From NCBI GenBank assembly GCA_017525805.1, contig JAFXSH010000040.1, forward strand, positions 1 through 18,652: a stretch of 18,652 nt of DNA, written 5' to 3'. Made by a program: the position numbers and the translations under genes. The notes below the pieces were generated by a model, which was given only the letters and a program-made list of their open reading frames with translations, was not told the DNA's origin and made no database searches. Numbering within the stretch: position 1 is the stretch's first letter; each line of letters begins with the position of its first letter. Shown piece by piece: positions 7,240-14,063 of this stretch. This DNA comes from Clostridia bacterium (GTDB lineage: Bacteria; Bacillota_A; Clostridia; Christensenellales; Aristaeellaceae).

Positions 7240-7803
7240 ATGGCAAAGAATCCGGGAGGCATGAAGGAATTCTGCCGCAAGCGGCTGGTGGATCTGAAAA
7301 GAAAGCCCCAGACCATCGCCTTGGTGGTGCTGGCCATCGGGTTCCTGTATTATTCCCTGAACCTGACCCAGATTTCCAACACCACCGCCCGCATCCAGGG
7401 CCCCGGCATGGGCCTGGCGGGCTTTGCCACCATGCTGTTTTCCATCCTTTCCCTGGTCTGCTTCCTGAACGCTTTCCCGCACCGCAAAAAGGTCAATATC
7501 CCCATGCTGGTGCTGATGCTGCTGATGGTGGGCGTGGTGATTTACTGCGATTTCTATTATGGCGGGCGCATCACAGCGGCCATTAACCGGGCGGACAACC
7601 CCATCGATCCTACCGGCAATAACGCCTTTATCGGCCGGGCTTCCACGGTGCTGACCGTACACAGCGTGATCTTAGTGATCGGTATGATCCTGGTGGCGCT
7701 GCTGCCGGTATACAGCAAGATGCTCAGGAAGATCAACACCAATATCGAGGTGGAAGGCAACAGCGATATGGGCCAGATCGATATCAGCGGCGAGGACGCA
7801 TAA
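7240..7803 (+). CDS. Unidentified four-TM membrane protein in the ABC operon (accessory protein 3)
   Basis: A GTG at 7234 overlaps the ATPase stop, but the AAGGGGGG ribosome binding site at 7223-7230 is better spaced for ATG 7240 (9 nt versus 3 nt), so I start there and get 187 residues. Hydrophobic segments lie at about 24-40, 56-77, 87-104 and 137-157. A basic N-terminus precedes them and an acidic tail rich in Asp, Glu and Gly follows. FLYYSLNLTQ follows segment 1 and a His-Arg-Lys-Lys cluster (81-84) lies between segments 2 and 3, echoing accessory proteins 1 and 2. No known family recognised. Its coupling to the ATPase gene points to the same transport system. Confidence 0.78.
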   Translation: MAKNPGGMKEFCRKRLVDLKRKPQTIALVVLAIGFLYYSLNLTQISNTTARIQGPGMGLAGFATMLFSILSLVCFLNAFPHRKKVNIPMLVLMLLMVGVVIYCDFYYGGRITAAINRADNPIDPTGNNAFIGRASTVLTVHSVILVIGMILVALLPVYSKMLRKINTNIEVEGNSDMGQIDISGEDA

Positions 7804-7806
7804 ACA

Positions 7807-8451
7807 GTGGCATCCAAGCAAGATAAACGGCAGGAAAAACGGGAAGAAGAAAAATCCGCCGCCGAATACTACCGGCTGAACACCAAGGCGGTGGACGACC
7901 TGGTTTCCGCCAGCAAGGAAAACGCGCCCCCGGTGAGCAAACAGGAGCTGCGAAAATACCAGTCCGGCCCCCGGATCAAAATGGCGGACTGGGTCAAGGC
8001 CGTGCTGCTGAAAACCTGGTTTGCGGGGATGGTATGCTTCTTCTTCCTGTGGGGCCTTGGCACTTACGTCAGCGACCAATTGGATATGCTGGTGATCTTG
8101 GGGCTGGCGTTGGGCTTTGTGACGGACCTGCTGGTGAATCCCATCTTCCGCTTTTATGCCACAACCCCCGGCGGCAATGACCGCTGGATGATGTTTCCCC
8201 AGAAGCGCTACATCTCCCTGCCGCTGAATGTGCTCTACGCGTTTTTGCTGCTTTTCTGCGTGGTGACCACTTACAACGTGATCAACGGGCTGATTCTGGC
8301 GGGGGACACGGCGGCGGACACCGTGCCCTTAGGCGTGGAACCGATCTTGTTCGGCGTCTTTACCATGGGATGGGATATGCTGTTCTTGGGCGCGAAACGA
8401 TTGTTCAAACGGATCCTCGCGGACGCGAAAAACAGCGCCCGCGCATCATAA
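7807..8451 (+). CDS. Unidentified four-TM membrane protein with charged N-terminus (accessory protein 4)
   Basis: Starts at GTG 7807, 3 nt after the previous stop, with a weak GAGGA at 7792-7796; the weak signal suggests translation coupled to the upstream gene. The product has 214 residues. The first 60 or so are hydrophilic and highly charged, with a Lys/Glu/Arg helix at 4-20. Membrane segments then lie at about 70-85, 93-112, 137-162 and 176-196, and the tail is basic. A soluble loop with Gly, Asn, Asp, Arg and Trp (about 121-135) sits between segments 2 and 3. It does not share the post-segment-1 motif of accessory proteins 1-3. Function unknown; an importer-associated role is inferred from the operon. 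Confidence 0.75.
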   Translation: MASKQDKRQEKREEEKSAAEYYRLNTKAVDDLVSASKENAPPVSKQELRKYQSGPRIKMADWVKAVLLKTWFAGMVCFFFLWGLGTYVSDQLDMLVILGLALGFVTDLLVNPIFRFYATTPGGNDRWMMFPQKRYISLPLNVLYAFLLLFCVVTTYNVINGLILAGDTAADTVPLGVEPILFGVFTMGWDMLFLGAKRLFKRILADAKNSARAS

Positions 8452-8476
8452 AATCAGAGGGGAAAAAGGGGAAATC

Positions 8477-9616
8477 ATGGGACGCTATCAAGATATTGAC
8501 CGCTATGTGATCAGCCTGATCGAGCAATCCTCCCCGGAGCACACCGTATGGAATGTGGAACGGCTGCGGGCCGGCATCCCCGCCAACTGGAACTATATCG
8601 ACGGGTGCATGATGACCGCCCTGCTTTCCATGGCGCGCATCACCGGCGACAGCCGCTATTTCTCCTTCGTGGAAAGCTTCATGGATTCTTTCGTGCTGGA
8701 GGACGGCTCCATCCGCACGTTCAAGCTGGACGCTCACAGCCTGGACGATATCAACGAGGGCCGGGTGCTGTTTGAACTGTATGAAAAAACCGGCAAGGAA
8801 AAGTACAAAAAAGCCGCCGAGTTTTTGAAGCAGCGCCTTGGGGAGCAACCCCGCACCTGGGAGGGCAGCTTCTGGCACAAGCAGATTTATCCCAACCAGG
8901 TCTGGCTGGACGGCGTCTACATGGCCCAGCCCTTCGCCGCTTTGTATGAAAAGCATTTTGGCGCGAGCGATTATTCCGATATCGCGCGTCAGGTGGAAAC
9001 CGTGCGCGCCCGCATGCGGGATGAAAAGACCGGCCTGTACTTCCACGGGTACGACGCCAGCAAAACCGCTTTCTGGTGCGATCAGGAAACGGGCTTGAGC
9101 GGCAGTTTCTGGCTGCGGGCTCTGGGCTGGTTCTCCGTGGCGCTGGCCGATCTGCTGGAAATCATCCCCAAAGGGCGCGAATGGGACAGTATCGCGGGCA
9201 TTTTCTCCCAGCTCATGGCAGATGTGGCCCCCTTCGCCGCGCCGGACACGGGCATGTATTACCAGGTAGTGGACCAGGGCGGCCGGGAGGGCAATTATCA
9301 GGAGAGCAGCGGCAGTTCCATGATCGCCTACGCCATGCTGAAAGGCGCGCGGTTAGGCGTGCTGGACAGCGAGTACGCGGTCCTTGGGAAAAAGACCTTT
9401 AACGGCATCGTTTCTTCCTGCCTGGAAATCACGGAAAGCCAGCTGAGCCTGAACAATATCTGCCTGGTGGCCGGCCTGGGACCGGAAGACAACCGCCGCC
9501 GGGACGGCACTTACGCCTATTACATTTCCGAGCCGGTGGTAAAGAACGACGCCAAGGGCGTGGCCCCCTTCCTGATGTGCTACACGGAAATCATGCTTCT
9601 CCCGAATCAGAAGTAG
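8477..9616 (+). CDS. Glycoside hydrolase family 105, unsaturated rhamnogalacturonyl/glucuronyl hydrolase (YteR/YesR-like)
   Basis: Hydrolyses the unsaturated uronyl residue left at the non-reducing end by polysaccharide lyases. The protein has 379 residues, the normal size for this family, and no signal peptide, so it acts on imported oligosaccharides in the cytoplasm. Family marks are an alpha/alpha-barrel pattern with LDDINEGR at about 89-96, QVWLDGVYMAQPF at 141-153, FWLRALGW in the middle, ESSGSSMIAYAM and, near the end, RRRDGTYAYYISE followed by NDAKGVAPFLM. Asp 145 aligns by motif with the catalytic Asp of YteR (Asp143), and Asp 90/91 with its second active-site Asp (Asp88). ATG 8477 follows a purine-rich GGGGAAAAAGGGG site. 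As the last gene of the operon it defines the likely substrate class. The exact linkage cleaved is unknown. Confidence 0.93.
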   Translation: MGRYQDIDRYVISLIEQSSPEHTVWNVERLRAGIPANWNYIDGCMMTALLSMARITGDSRYFSFVESFMDSFVLEDGSIRTFKLDAHSLDDINEGRVLFELYEKTGKEKYKKAAEFLKQRLGEQPRTWEGSFWHKQIYPNQVWLDGVYMAQPFAALYEKHFGASDYSDIARQVETVRARMRDEKTGLYFHGYDASKTAFWCDQETGLSGSFWLRALGWFSVALADLLEIIPKGREWDSIAGIFSQLMADVAPFAAPDTGMYYQVVDQGGREGNYQESSGSSMIAYAMLKGARLGVLDSEYAVLGKKTFNGIVSSCLEITESQLSLNNICLVAGLGPEDNRRRDGTYAYYISEPVVKNDAKGVAPFLMCYTEIMLLPNQK

Positions 9617-10385
9617 GCTTGCTTTTCCCGGGAAAAGCCGCATCGTTCCCAGCGACCGCGGCATAGTGGGTAGGGGAAAGCCCGTACTTCTTTTTGAACA
9701 TCCGGGAAAAATACAGCGGTTCCCGAAATCCGCACATGCGGGCGATGTCCGTCACGCTGCCGGGGGAAGCTTCCGCGCTGAGCAGCGCTTCCGCCGCGAA
9801 ATGCAGTCTGAGGCTGTTCAGGTATTGCAGGGGCGTCACCCCCATTTCCCGCTGAAACAGCTTGCGCAGGTAATCGTAGTTGAAGGGCAGGGAGCGCAGG
9901 TACGCTTCCAGCTCATAGGCCGGATCGGTGAACCGGCTGCGGATCGCCATTTCGATATCCGCCACCACGGGGGAGGGGCCACGCTCCGTCTGATAGGCCG
10001 CTGCATAGCAGACGATCAGCCTGCCGTAAGCGGTCAGCAGATGCGCTTTGGCGGGAAGCTCGGACCGGAAGTGGTACAGGGCGGCTTCAAAGGCGGCCTG
10101 CAGATGGGGGCTGCCGTCGCCATGGATCACGCGGGGCTCTTTCAAAAGCAGGGTGGGCCGCTCAATGTGGAGCTGGATGATTTTGAAGCTATTATCGGCT
10201 GCGCTGCAATGCGGCGTCTGTGGCGGCACCGCCACCATATCGCCCCTTGTGAAGCACAGATGATGGCCGCCCAGCGCGTATTCCCCGCCGCCCGACAGGC
10301 AGAAAACGAATTCCCATTGATCGTGAAGCCGCGTTTGGCCGTCGTGAGAGGCTGTGATCTGGGCCGCGTAAACGATGTCATTCAT
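9591..10385 (-). CDS. AraC-family transcriptional regulator with cupin-like sensor domain
   Basis: DNA-binding regulator of 264 residues. The N-terminal 80 or so residues have the cupin/AraC-sensor pattern (a HDQWEFVFCLSGGGEY-type strand pair, then GDMVAVPPQTPH). The C-terminal 100 form the double helix-turn-helix: the first helix pair is at about 158-180 with YLRKLFQREMG, and the second at about 209-235 with VTDIARMCGF and YFSRMFKKKYGLSP. Start ATG 10385 (minus strand) follows AGGGGG at a 9-nt spacing, and a good promoter lies just upstream. It overlaps the GH105 gene tail to tail by 26 nt and is divergent from the second ATPase gene. Such regulators next to GH105/YtcPQ loci usually activate them in response to a sugar ligand, so control of the operon at 356-9616 is likely but unproven. 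Confidence 0.92.
   Translation of the reverse strand: MNDIVYAAQITASHDGQTRLHDQWEFVFCLSGGGEYALGGHHLCFTRGDMVAVPPQTPHCSAADNSFKIIQLHIERPTLLLKEPRVIHGDGSPHLQAAFEAALYHFRSELPAKAHLLTAYGRLIVCYAAAYQTERGPSPVVADIEMAIRSRFTDPAYELEAYLRSLPFNYDYLRKLFQREMGVTPLQYLNSLRLHFAAEALLSAEASPGSVTDIARMCGFREPLYFSRMFKKKYGLSPTHYAAVAGNDAAFPGKSKPTSDSGEA
9621..9638. repeat. 18-bp perfect palindrome at the GH105/AraC convergent junction
   Basis: GCTTTTCCCGGGAAAAGC is its own reverse complement and begins 4 nt after the GH105 stop codon, inside the 3' end of the regulator gene. It could fold into a hairpin at the end of the forward transcript but has no T tract, so intrinsic termination would be poor. No other terminator lies between the convergent genes. 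Confidence 0.6.
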
Positions 10386-10419
10386 GGCGTGATCCCCCTA
10401 TGAGGTGGAATTTATCTGT

Positions 10420-10448
10420 ATTATACCAAAGTATATCCGTTTTGTCCA
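10420..10448 (-). promoter_or_regulatory. Promoter of the AraC-family regulator gene
   Basis: On the minus strand TGGACA (10448-10443) is followed after exactly 17 nt by TATAAT (10425-10420), placing the start of transcription about 28 nt before the regulator start codon. The spacer contains an inverted repeat TATAC/GTATA (10422-10435). No comparable promoter is visible for the divergent ATPase gene, which may need activation. Confidence 0.75.
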
Positions 10449-10477
10449 TGCGCGATCTTTCTTGAGGAGGTAATACC

Positions 10478-11557
10478 ATGGCGTACCTGACGCTGAAAAA
10501 CATCAACAAAATCTACCCCAATGGCTTCCATGCCGTGCACAATTTCAATTTGGAAATTGAGAAAGGGGAATTTGTTGTTTTCGTCGGTCCCTCCGGCTGC
10601 GGAAAATCCACCACCCTGCGGATGATCGCGGGCCTGGAGGATATCTCCAACGGCGAGTTTTTGATCAACGGCAAGCGGGCCAATGAAATGGGCCCCCGGG
10701 AGCGGGAGATCGCCATGGTGTTCCAGAGCTATGCCCTGTATCCGCAGATGACGGTATATGATAATATCGCTTTTGGCCTGACCCTCCAGGGCGTGGACGA
10801 GGATATCATCGAGGAGCGGGTCAACAACATCGCCCGCATTTTGGGCCTGACCGATTATTTGGACCGGCTGCCCAGGGCCCTGTCCGGCGGCCAGCGCCAG
10901 CGCGTGGCCATTGGCCGGGCTATCATCCGCAAAGTCGGCGTGTTCCTGATGGACGAGCCCTTGTCCAACTTAGACGCCAAGCAACGCGTGACCATGCGCT
11001 ATGAAATTGCCCAGATCCACCGGGAAACCGGGGCCACCACCATTTACGTCACCCACGACCAGACCGAGGCCATGACTCTGGCGGATCGGATCGTTGTCAT
11101 GAAGGACGGCTACGTGCAGCAGACCGGCACGCCCTATCAGCTGTATTTTGAGCCGGAAAACGTGTTCGTGGCGGGCTTCATTGGCGAACCGCCCATGAAC
11201 TTCCTGCGGGGCAAGGCGCAGAACGGGGCCATGCGCTTCGGCGATATGAAACTGGATTTAAGCAAAAAGCTCAAGGACATCGGGAAATATGAGGGCAAGG
11301 ACCTGGTGTTTGGTTTCCGGCCCGAGCATATCAAGCTGGGCAGCCACGAAAACGCCTATGAGATCACCTGCAACGTGGAACTGACCGAAATGCTCGGCGA
11401 CAACACCAACGTGTACGTCACGGCAGGCCAGGATCAGGCCATCTTAAAGGTGGACAGTCACGATACCCCGGAAACCGATAAGGAAATCACTTTCTCCATC
11501 CCCTATGAAAACGTGTACCTCTTCGACGGGGAAACGGAAAAGGTAATCAAAGGCTGA
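10478..11557 (+). CDS. ugpC: CUT1 ABC transporter ATP-binding protein (MsmX/UgpC family), second copy
   Basis: Sugar-import ATPase of 359 residues, starting at ATG 10478 behind GAGGAGG. Walker A GPSGCGKST is at 37-45, Q-loop Gln at 83 followed by the standard YALYPQMT, signature LSGGQ at 135-139, Walker B VFLMDE at 155-160, D-loop SNLDAK at 163-168 and H-loop His at 193. The C-terminal regulatory domain contains FRPEHIKLG. Stretches such as those around Walker A and the signature are nearly identical in DNA to the copy at 6164-7237, so the two are paralogs. No permease genes are next to it, so it could be the shared ATPase for several importers. It probably forms an operon with the sugar kinase gene 71 nt downstream. 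Confidence 0.95.
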   Translation: MAYLTLKNINKIYPNGFHAVHNFNLEIEKGEFVVFVGPSGCGKSTTLRMIAGLEDISNGEFLINGKRANEMGPREREIAMVFQSYALYPQMTVYDNIAFGLTLQGVDEDIIEERVNNIARILGLTDYLDRLPRALSGGQRQRVAIGRAIIRKVGVFLMDEPLSNLDAKQRVTMRYEIAQIHRETGATTIYVTHDQTEAMTLADRIVVMKDGYVQQTGTPYQLYFEPENVFVAGFIGEPPMNFLRGKAQNGAMRFGDMKLDLSKKLKDIGKYEGKDLVFGFRPEHIKLGSHENAYEITCNVELTEMLGDNTNVYVTAGQDQAILKVDSHDTPETDKEITFSIPYENVYLFDGETEKVIKG

Positions 11558-11573
11558 AAAACATGAACCGAGT

Positions 11574-11600
11574 GGCAGGCCGTCCGTCGGGCGGTCTGCC
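11574..11600 (+). terminator. Hairpin between the second ATPase gene and the sugar kinase gene
   Basis: A 12-bp stem with two G-U pairs (11574-11585 with 11589-11600) closes a 3-nt loop and is followed by GTTTCG, too few T residues for a strong terminator. It begins 16 nt after the ATPase stop and ends 10 nt before the AAGGAG of the kinase gene. It probably acts as a partial terminator or mRNA-stabilising hairpin. Confidence 0.55.
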
Positions 11601-11628
11601 GTTTCGTATGAAGGAGTGTTGTAAATCT

Positions 11629-12531
11629 ATGTATTACTGCGGATGGGACGGGGGCGGAACCAAAACGGAGGTCTGCATCCTGTATGAGAACAGGGAAACG
11701 GTATCGCAATCCTTCGGACCTTTGAACGCAAACGGCGCTTCCCGGGAAACGGTGGAAAAAACAGTGCGGGATTCCGTGGAATATATGCGCTCCCAGCAAG
11801 AAGGGCTTGAAGGGTGCTCCATGCTGGTGATCGGCATGGCGGGGGCCAGCAACCGGGACGCCGCCGAACTGGTCACCCAAGCGGCGCGCGATGCCGGGTA
11901 CACAGGCCCCCTGCGTTTGGTGGGCGATCAGGAAATCGCTCTGGCCGGGGCCATCCGGGGCCATGGGGCCGTGCTCATCGCCGGTACCGGGGCCATTTGC
12001 TATGGCCGCGATTCCGCCGGGAACAGCTTCCGCGTGGGCGGCTGGGGCTACCTGATCGACGACGGGGGCAGCGGCTACGCCATTGGCCGGGATATCCTCA
12101 TGGCTACAGTTCGGGCGGAGGACGGCAGGGGAAAAGATACCTGCTTGAAACAAAAGGTTTTTGAAGCCCTAAACGTGAAAGATATCCGGGGCGTGATCAC
12201 CTGGCTGTACGACCCCGGCACCGGGAAAAAGGAAATCGCTTCCCTGGCCCCGCTGCTGCTTCCCGCTCTGGACGCAAAGGACGAAGCAGCCTTGGAAATC
12301 GCTGGTCAAGCGGCAAACGACTTGGCGGAGCTGGTGATCACCGGCTGGCGGAAAACCGGCATGGAAGACGGCGAAATCGCCATGACGGGCAGCATCCTGA
12401 ACCGGTACGCGCCCATCCGCACCCGGACGGAGGAGCGCATCCGCGCCGCGCTGCCAAAGGTGAGCATCATTTCGCCCCGTTTTTCTCCCGCTCACGGCGC
12501 GGCCATGATGGCAAAAGAAGCGGTTTCATAA
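11629..12531 (+). CDS. BadF/BadG/BcrA/BcrD ATPase-family sugar kinase, N-acetylglucosamine kinase-like
   Basis: Likely phosphorylates a sugar, most probably N-acetylglucosamine or another amino sugar, 300 residues. ASKHA-fold marks: phosphate-1 GWDGGGTKT at 5-13, a catalytic-type Asp at 100 (VGDQEIALAGA), phosphate-2 AGTGAICYG at 118-126, and GGWGYLIDDGGSGYAIG at 137-153, which is characteristic of the NAGK branch. The frame is open from an ATG at 11563, but that region holds the hairpin; ATG 11629 with AAGGAG at 11611-11616 puts the phosphate-1 loop at the N-terminus as expected. The spacing is rather long (12 nt). It follows the second ATPase gene, suggesting that an imported sugar is phosphorylated. 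The substrate cannot be fixed from sequence. Confidence 0.85.
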   Translation: MYYCGWDGGGTKTEVCILYENRETVSQSFGPLNANGASRETVEKTVRDSVEYMRSQQEGLEGCSMLVIGMAGASNRDAAELVTQAARDAGYTGPLRLVGDQEIALAGAIRGHGAVLIAGTGAICYGRDSAGNSFRVGGWGYLIDDGGSGYAIGRDILMATVRAEDGRGKDTCLKQKVFEALNVKDIRGVITWLYDPGTGKKEIASLAPLLLPALDAKDEAALEIAGQAANDLAELVITGWRKTGMEDGEIAMTGSILNRYAPIRTRTEERIRAALPKVSIISPRFSPAHGAAMMAKEAVS

Positions 12532-12535
12532 ACTG

Positions 12536-12560
12536 GCCATAATTCCGCCGGAAAAATGGC
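12536..12560. repeat. 25-nt inverted repeat after the kinase gene, next to the MATE promoter
   Basis: GCCAT (12536-12540) and ATGGC (12556-12560) flank a second pair TTCC (12543-12546) and GGAA (12550-12553), giving one symmetrical hairpin with a small A-A internal loop. It starts 4 nt after the kinase stop and ends directly at the -35 box of the MATE promoter. It may be a weak terminator (only TTTT some bases later) or an operator. Confidence 0.5.
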
Positions 12561-12589
12561 TTGCATTTTCCCGATTCGTGTCTTATGAT
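12561..12589 (+). promoter_or_regulatory. Promoter of the MATE efflux gene
   Basis: TTGCAT (12561-12566) and TATGAT (12584-12589) are separated by 17 nt, close to the sigma-A consensus. This places the transcription start about 30 nt before the ATG at 12626, so the efflux gene has its own promoter. Confidence 0.75.
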
Positions 12590-12625
12590 GAAAGGGTGTA
12601 CCGATACTTAAAGCGAGGTTTTTCC

Positions 12626-14008
12626 ATGAGCAAGACACAGCGGGATTTCACTCAGGGCCCCATCGCCAAGGGCATGATCGCCTTTTCCATGCCGTTTCTG
12701 CTGTCCAATATCCTCCAGGCGCTGTACGGCGCGGTGGATATGCTGGTGGTGGGCAATTATTCCGACCCTGACCCGGTGATCAGCGCGCAGATCCTGTCAG
12801 GCGTGAACATCGGCAGCCAGATCACCCATCTGGTAGCCATGATGGTCAGCGGCCTGACGGTTTCCGGCACGGTGATGGTGGGCCAGTATATCGGCGCGCG
12901 GAAGCAGAAGGACGCTTCCGAAACCGTGGGCACCATGTTCACCCTGATGGCCATCGTGGGTATTGCGCTGATGGCGGTGATGATGCTGTTTTCCGACGCC
13001 ATCCTGCGCTTGCTGGACACGCCGCCGGAAGCTTTCGTCCACGCCAAGGAATATTTGATCATATGCCTCAGCGGCACCCTGTTCATTTTTGGCTACAACG
13101 CCATTTCCTCCATCCAGCGGGGCTTGGGGGATTCCATCCGCCCGCTGATCTTCGTGGGCGTCGCGTGTCTTGTGAACGTGGGGCTGGACCTGTGGCTGGT
13201 GAAGGGCCTTGGCATGGGCGCGGCAGGCGCGGCCTGGGCCACGGTGATTGCGCAGGCCATCAGCCTGATTTTAGCCGCCCTGTATTTGGGCAGGAATAAG
13301 TTCATTTTCGATTTCAAGCCCCGTTCCTTCCGCATCCAGAAGGAAAAAATGAAGCTGATGGTGAAGCTGGGCATCCCTTCCTCCGTGCAGAGCATCATCG
13401 TGAACGTTTCCTTCCTTGTCATGACCAGGCTGGTCAACGGCATCGGCGGATATACGGCTTCCGCCGCCGTGGGCATCGTGGGCAAATTCAATTCCTTCGC
13501 CATTCTGCCCGCCGTAGCAATGAGCTCGGCTGTCAGCGCGTTCGCTGCCCAGAACATCGGCGCGGGGCTGCATGACCGGGCAAAAAAGAGCCTGACCGTC
13601 GGCATTATCATCGCCATGACAATTTCAGCCGCTGTGTTCGCGGCGGTGCAGCTGTTCCCCGAACCGATCATCGGCATATTCAGCCCGGACAAAGAATTGA
13701 ATCTGGCTGGCGTGGAATACATGCGCACGTTCAGCTTTGATTATTTGCTGGTGCCCATTCAGTTCTGCCTGAACGGTCTGATCATGGGCGCGGGGCACAC
13801 CAGATTCACCCTGCTTTCTTCCGCCCTGTCCTCCCTGCTGCTTCGCATCCCGGTAGCGATCCTGTTTGGCTCCGCGCTGGGCTGGGGACTCATGGGCGTG
13901 GGGCTCGCGGCCCCCGCCGCTACCCTGGCGAGCGTGATCCTGACCGCCTGGTTCGTGTTTACCGGCCGCTGGATGCGGGACCGCACCGGCATTCGGCGGG
14001 AAGCCTGA
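12626..14008 (+). CDS. MATE family efflux transporter (DinF/NorM/MepA-like)
   Basis: Multidrug or metabolite exporter driven by an ion gradient, 460 residues with about 12 membrane segments in two homologous halves. The N-terminus has the family pattern GPIAKGMIAFSMPFLLSNI followed by LYGAVDMLVVGNY, and the second half has LGIPSSVQSIIVNVS and later QNIGAG. The frame opens at 12578, but ATG 12626 is preferred: AAGCGAGG lies 7 nt upstream, the earlier start would fall before the promoter's expected transcription start, and MATE proteins begin this way. The length is normal. The substrate is unknown, and a link to the sugar genes is not evident. Confidence 0.94.
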   Translation: MSKTQRDFTQGPIAKGMIAFSMPFLLSNILQALYGAVDMLVVGNYSDPDPVISAQILSGVNIGSQITHLVAMMVSGLTVSGTVMVGQYIGARKQKDASETVGTMFTLMAIVGIALMAVMMLFSDAILRLLDTPPEAFVHAKEYLIICLSGTLFIFGYNAISSIQRGLGDSIRPLIFVGVACLVNVGLDLWLVKGLGMGAAGAAWATVIAQAISLILAALYLGRNKFIFDFKPRSFRIQKEKMKLMVKLGIPSSVQSIIVNVSFLVMTRLVNGIGGYTASAAVGIVGKFNSFAILPAVAMSSAVSAFAAQNIGAGLHDRAKKSLTVGIIIAMTISAAVFAAVQLFPEPIIGIFSPDKELNLAGVEYMRTFSFDYLLVPIQFCLNGLIMGAGHTRFTLLSSALSSLLLRIPVAILFGSALGWGLMGVGLAAPAATLASVILTAWFVFTGRWMRDRTGIRREA

Positions 14009-14017
14009 TCGCGGCAA

Positions 14018-14063
14018 ACCCACACAAAAAACGCATCCAATCGGGTGCGTTTTTTTTGTGGGT
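14018..14063. terminator. Bidirectional intrinsic terminator between the MATE and ftsK genes
   Basis: The core stem ACGCATCC (14031-14038) and GGGTGCGT (14043-14050) closes an AATC loop. It is flanked by a T run (14050-14057) on the right and an A run (14026-14031) on the left, so it can terminate both strands. Outer bases ACCCACAC and GTGGGT extend the pairing. It serves the convergent gene pair. Confidence 0.93.

Noticed and set aside
9666..10403. 245-residue plus-strand ORF opposite the AraC-type gene
   Set aside because: Covers the regulator in reverse, shows no protein-like pattern, and the regulator has clear cupin and helix-turn-helix features.
6268..10660. Long near-identical DNA stretches around Walker A and the signature motif of the two ATPase genes
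   Set aside because: Explained by conserved motifs in paralogous genes with similar codon use; not a mobile repeat.
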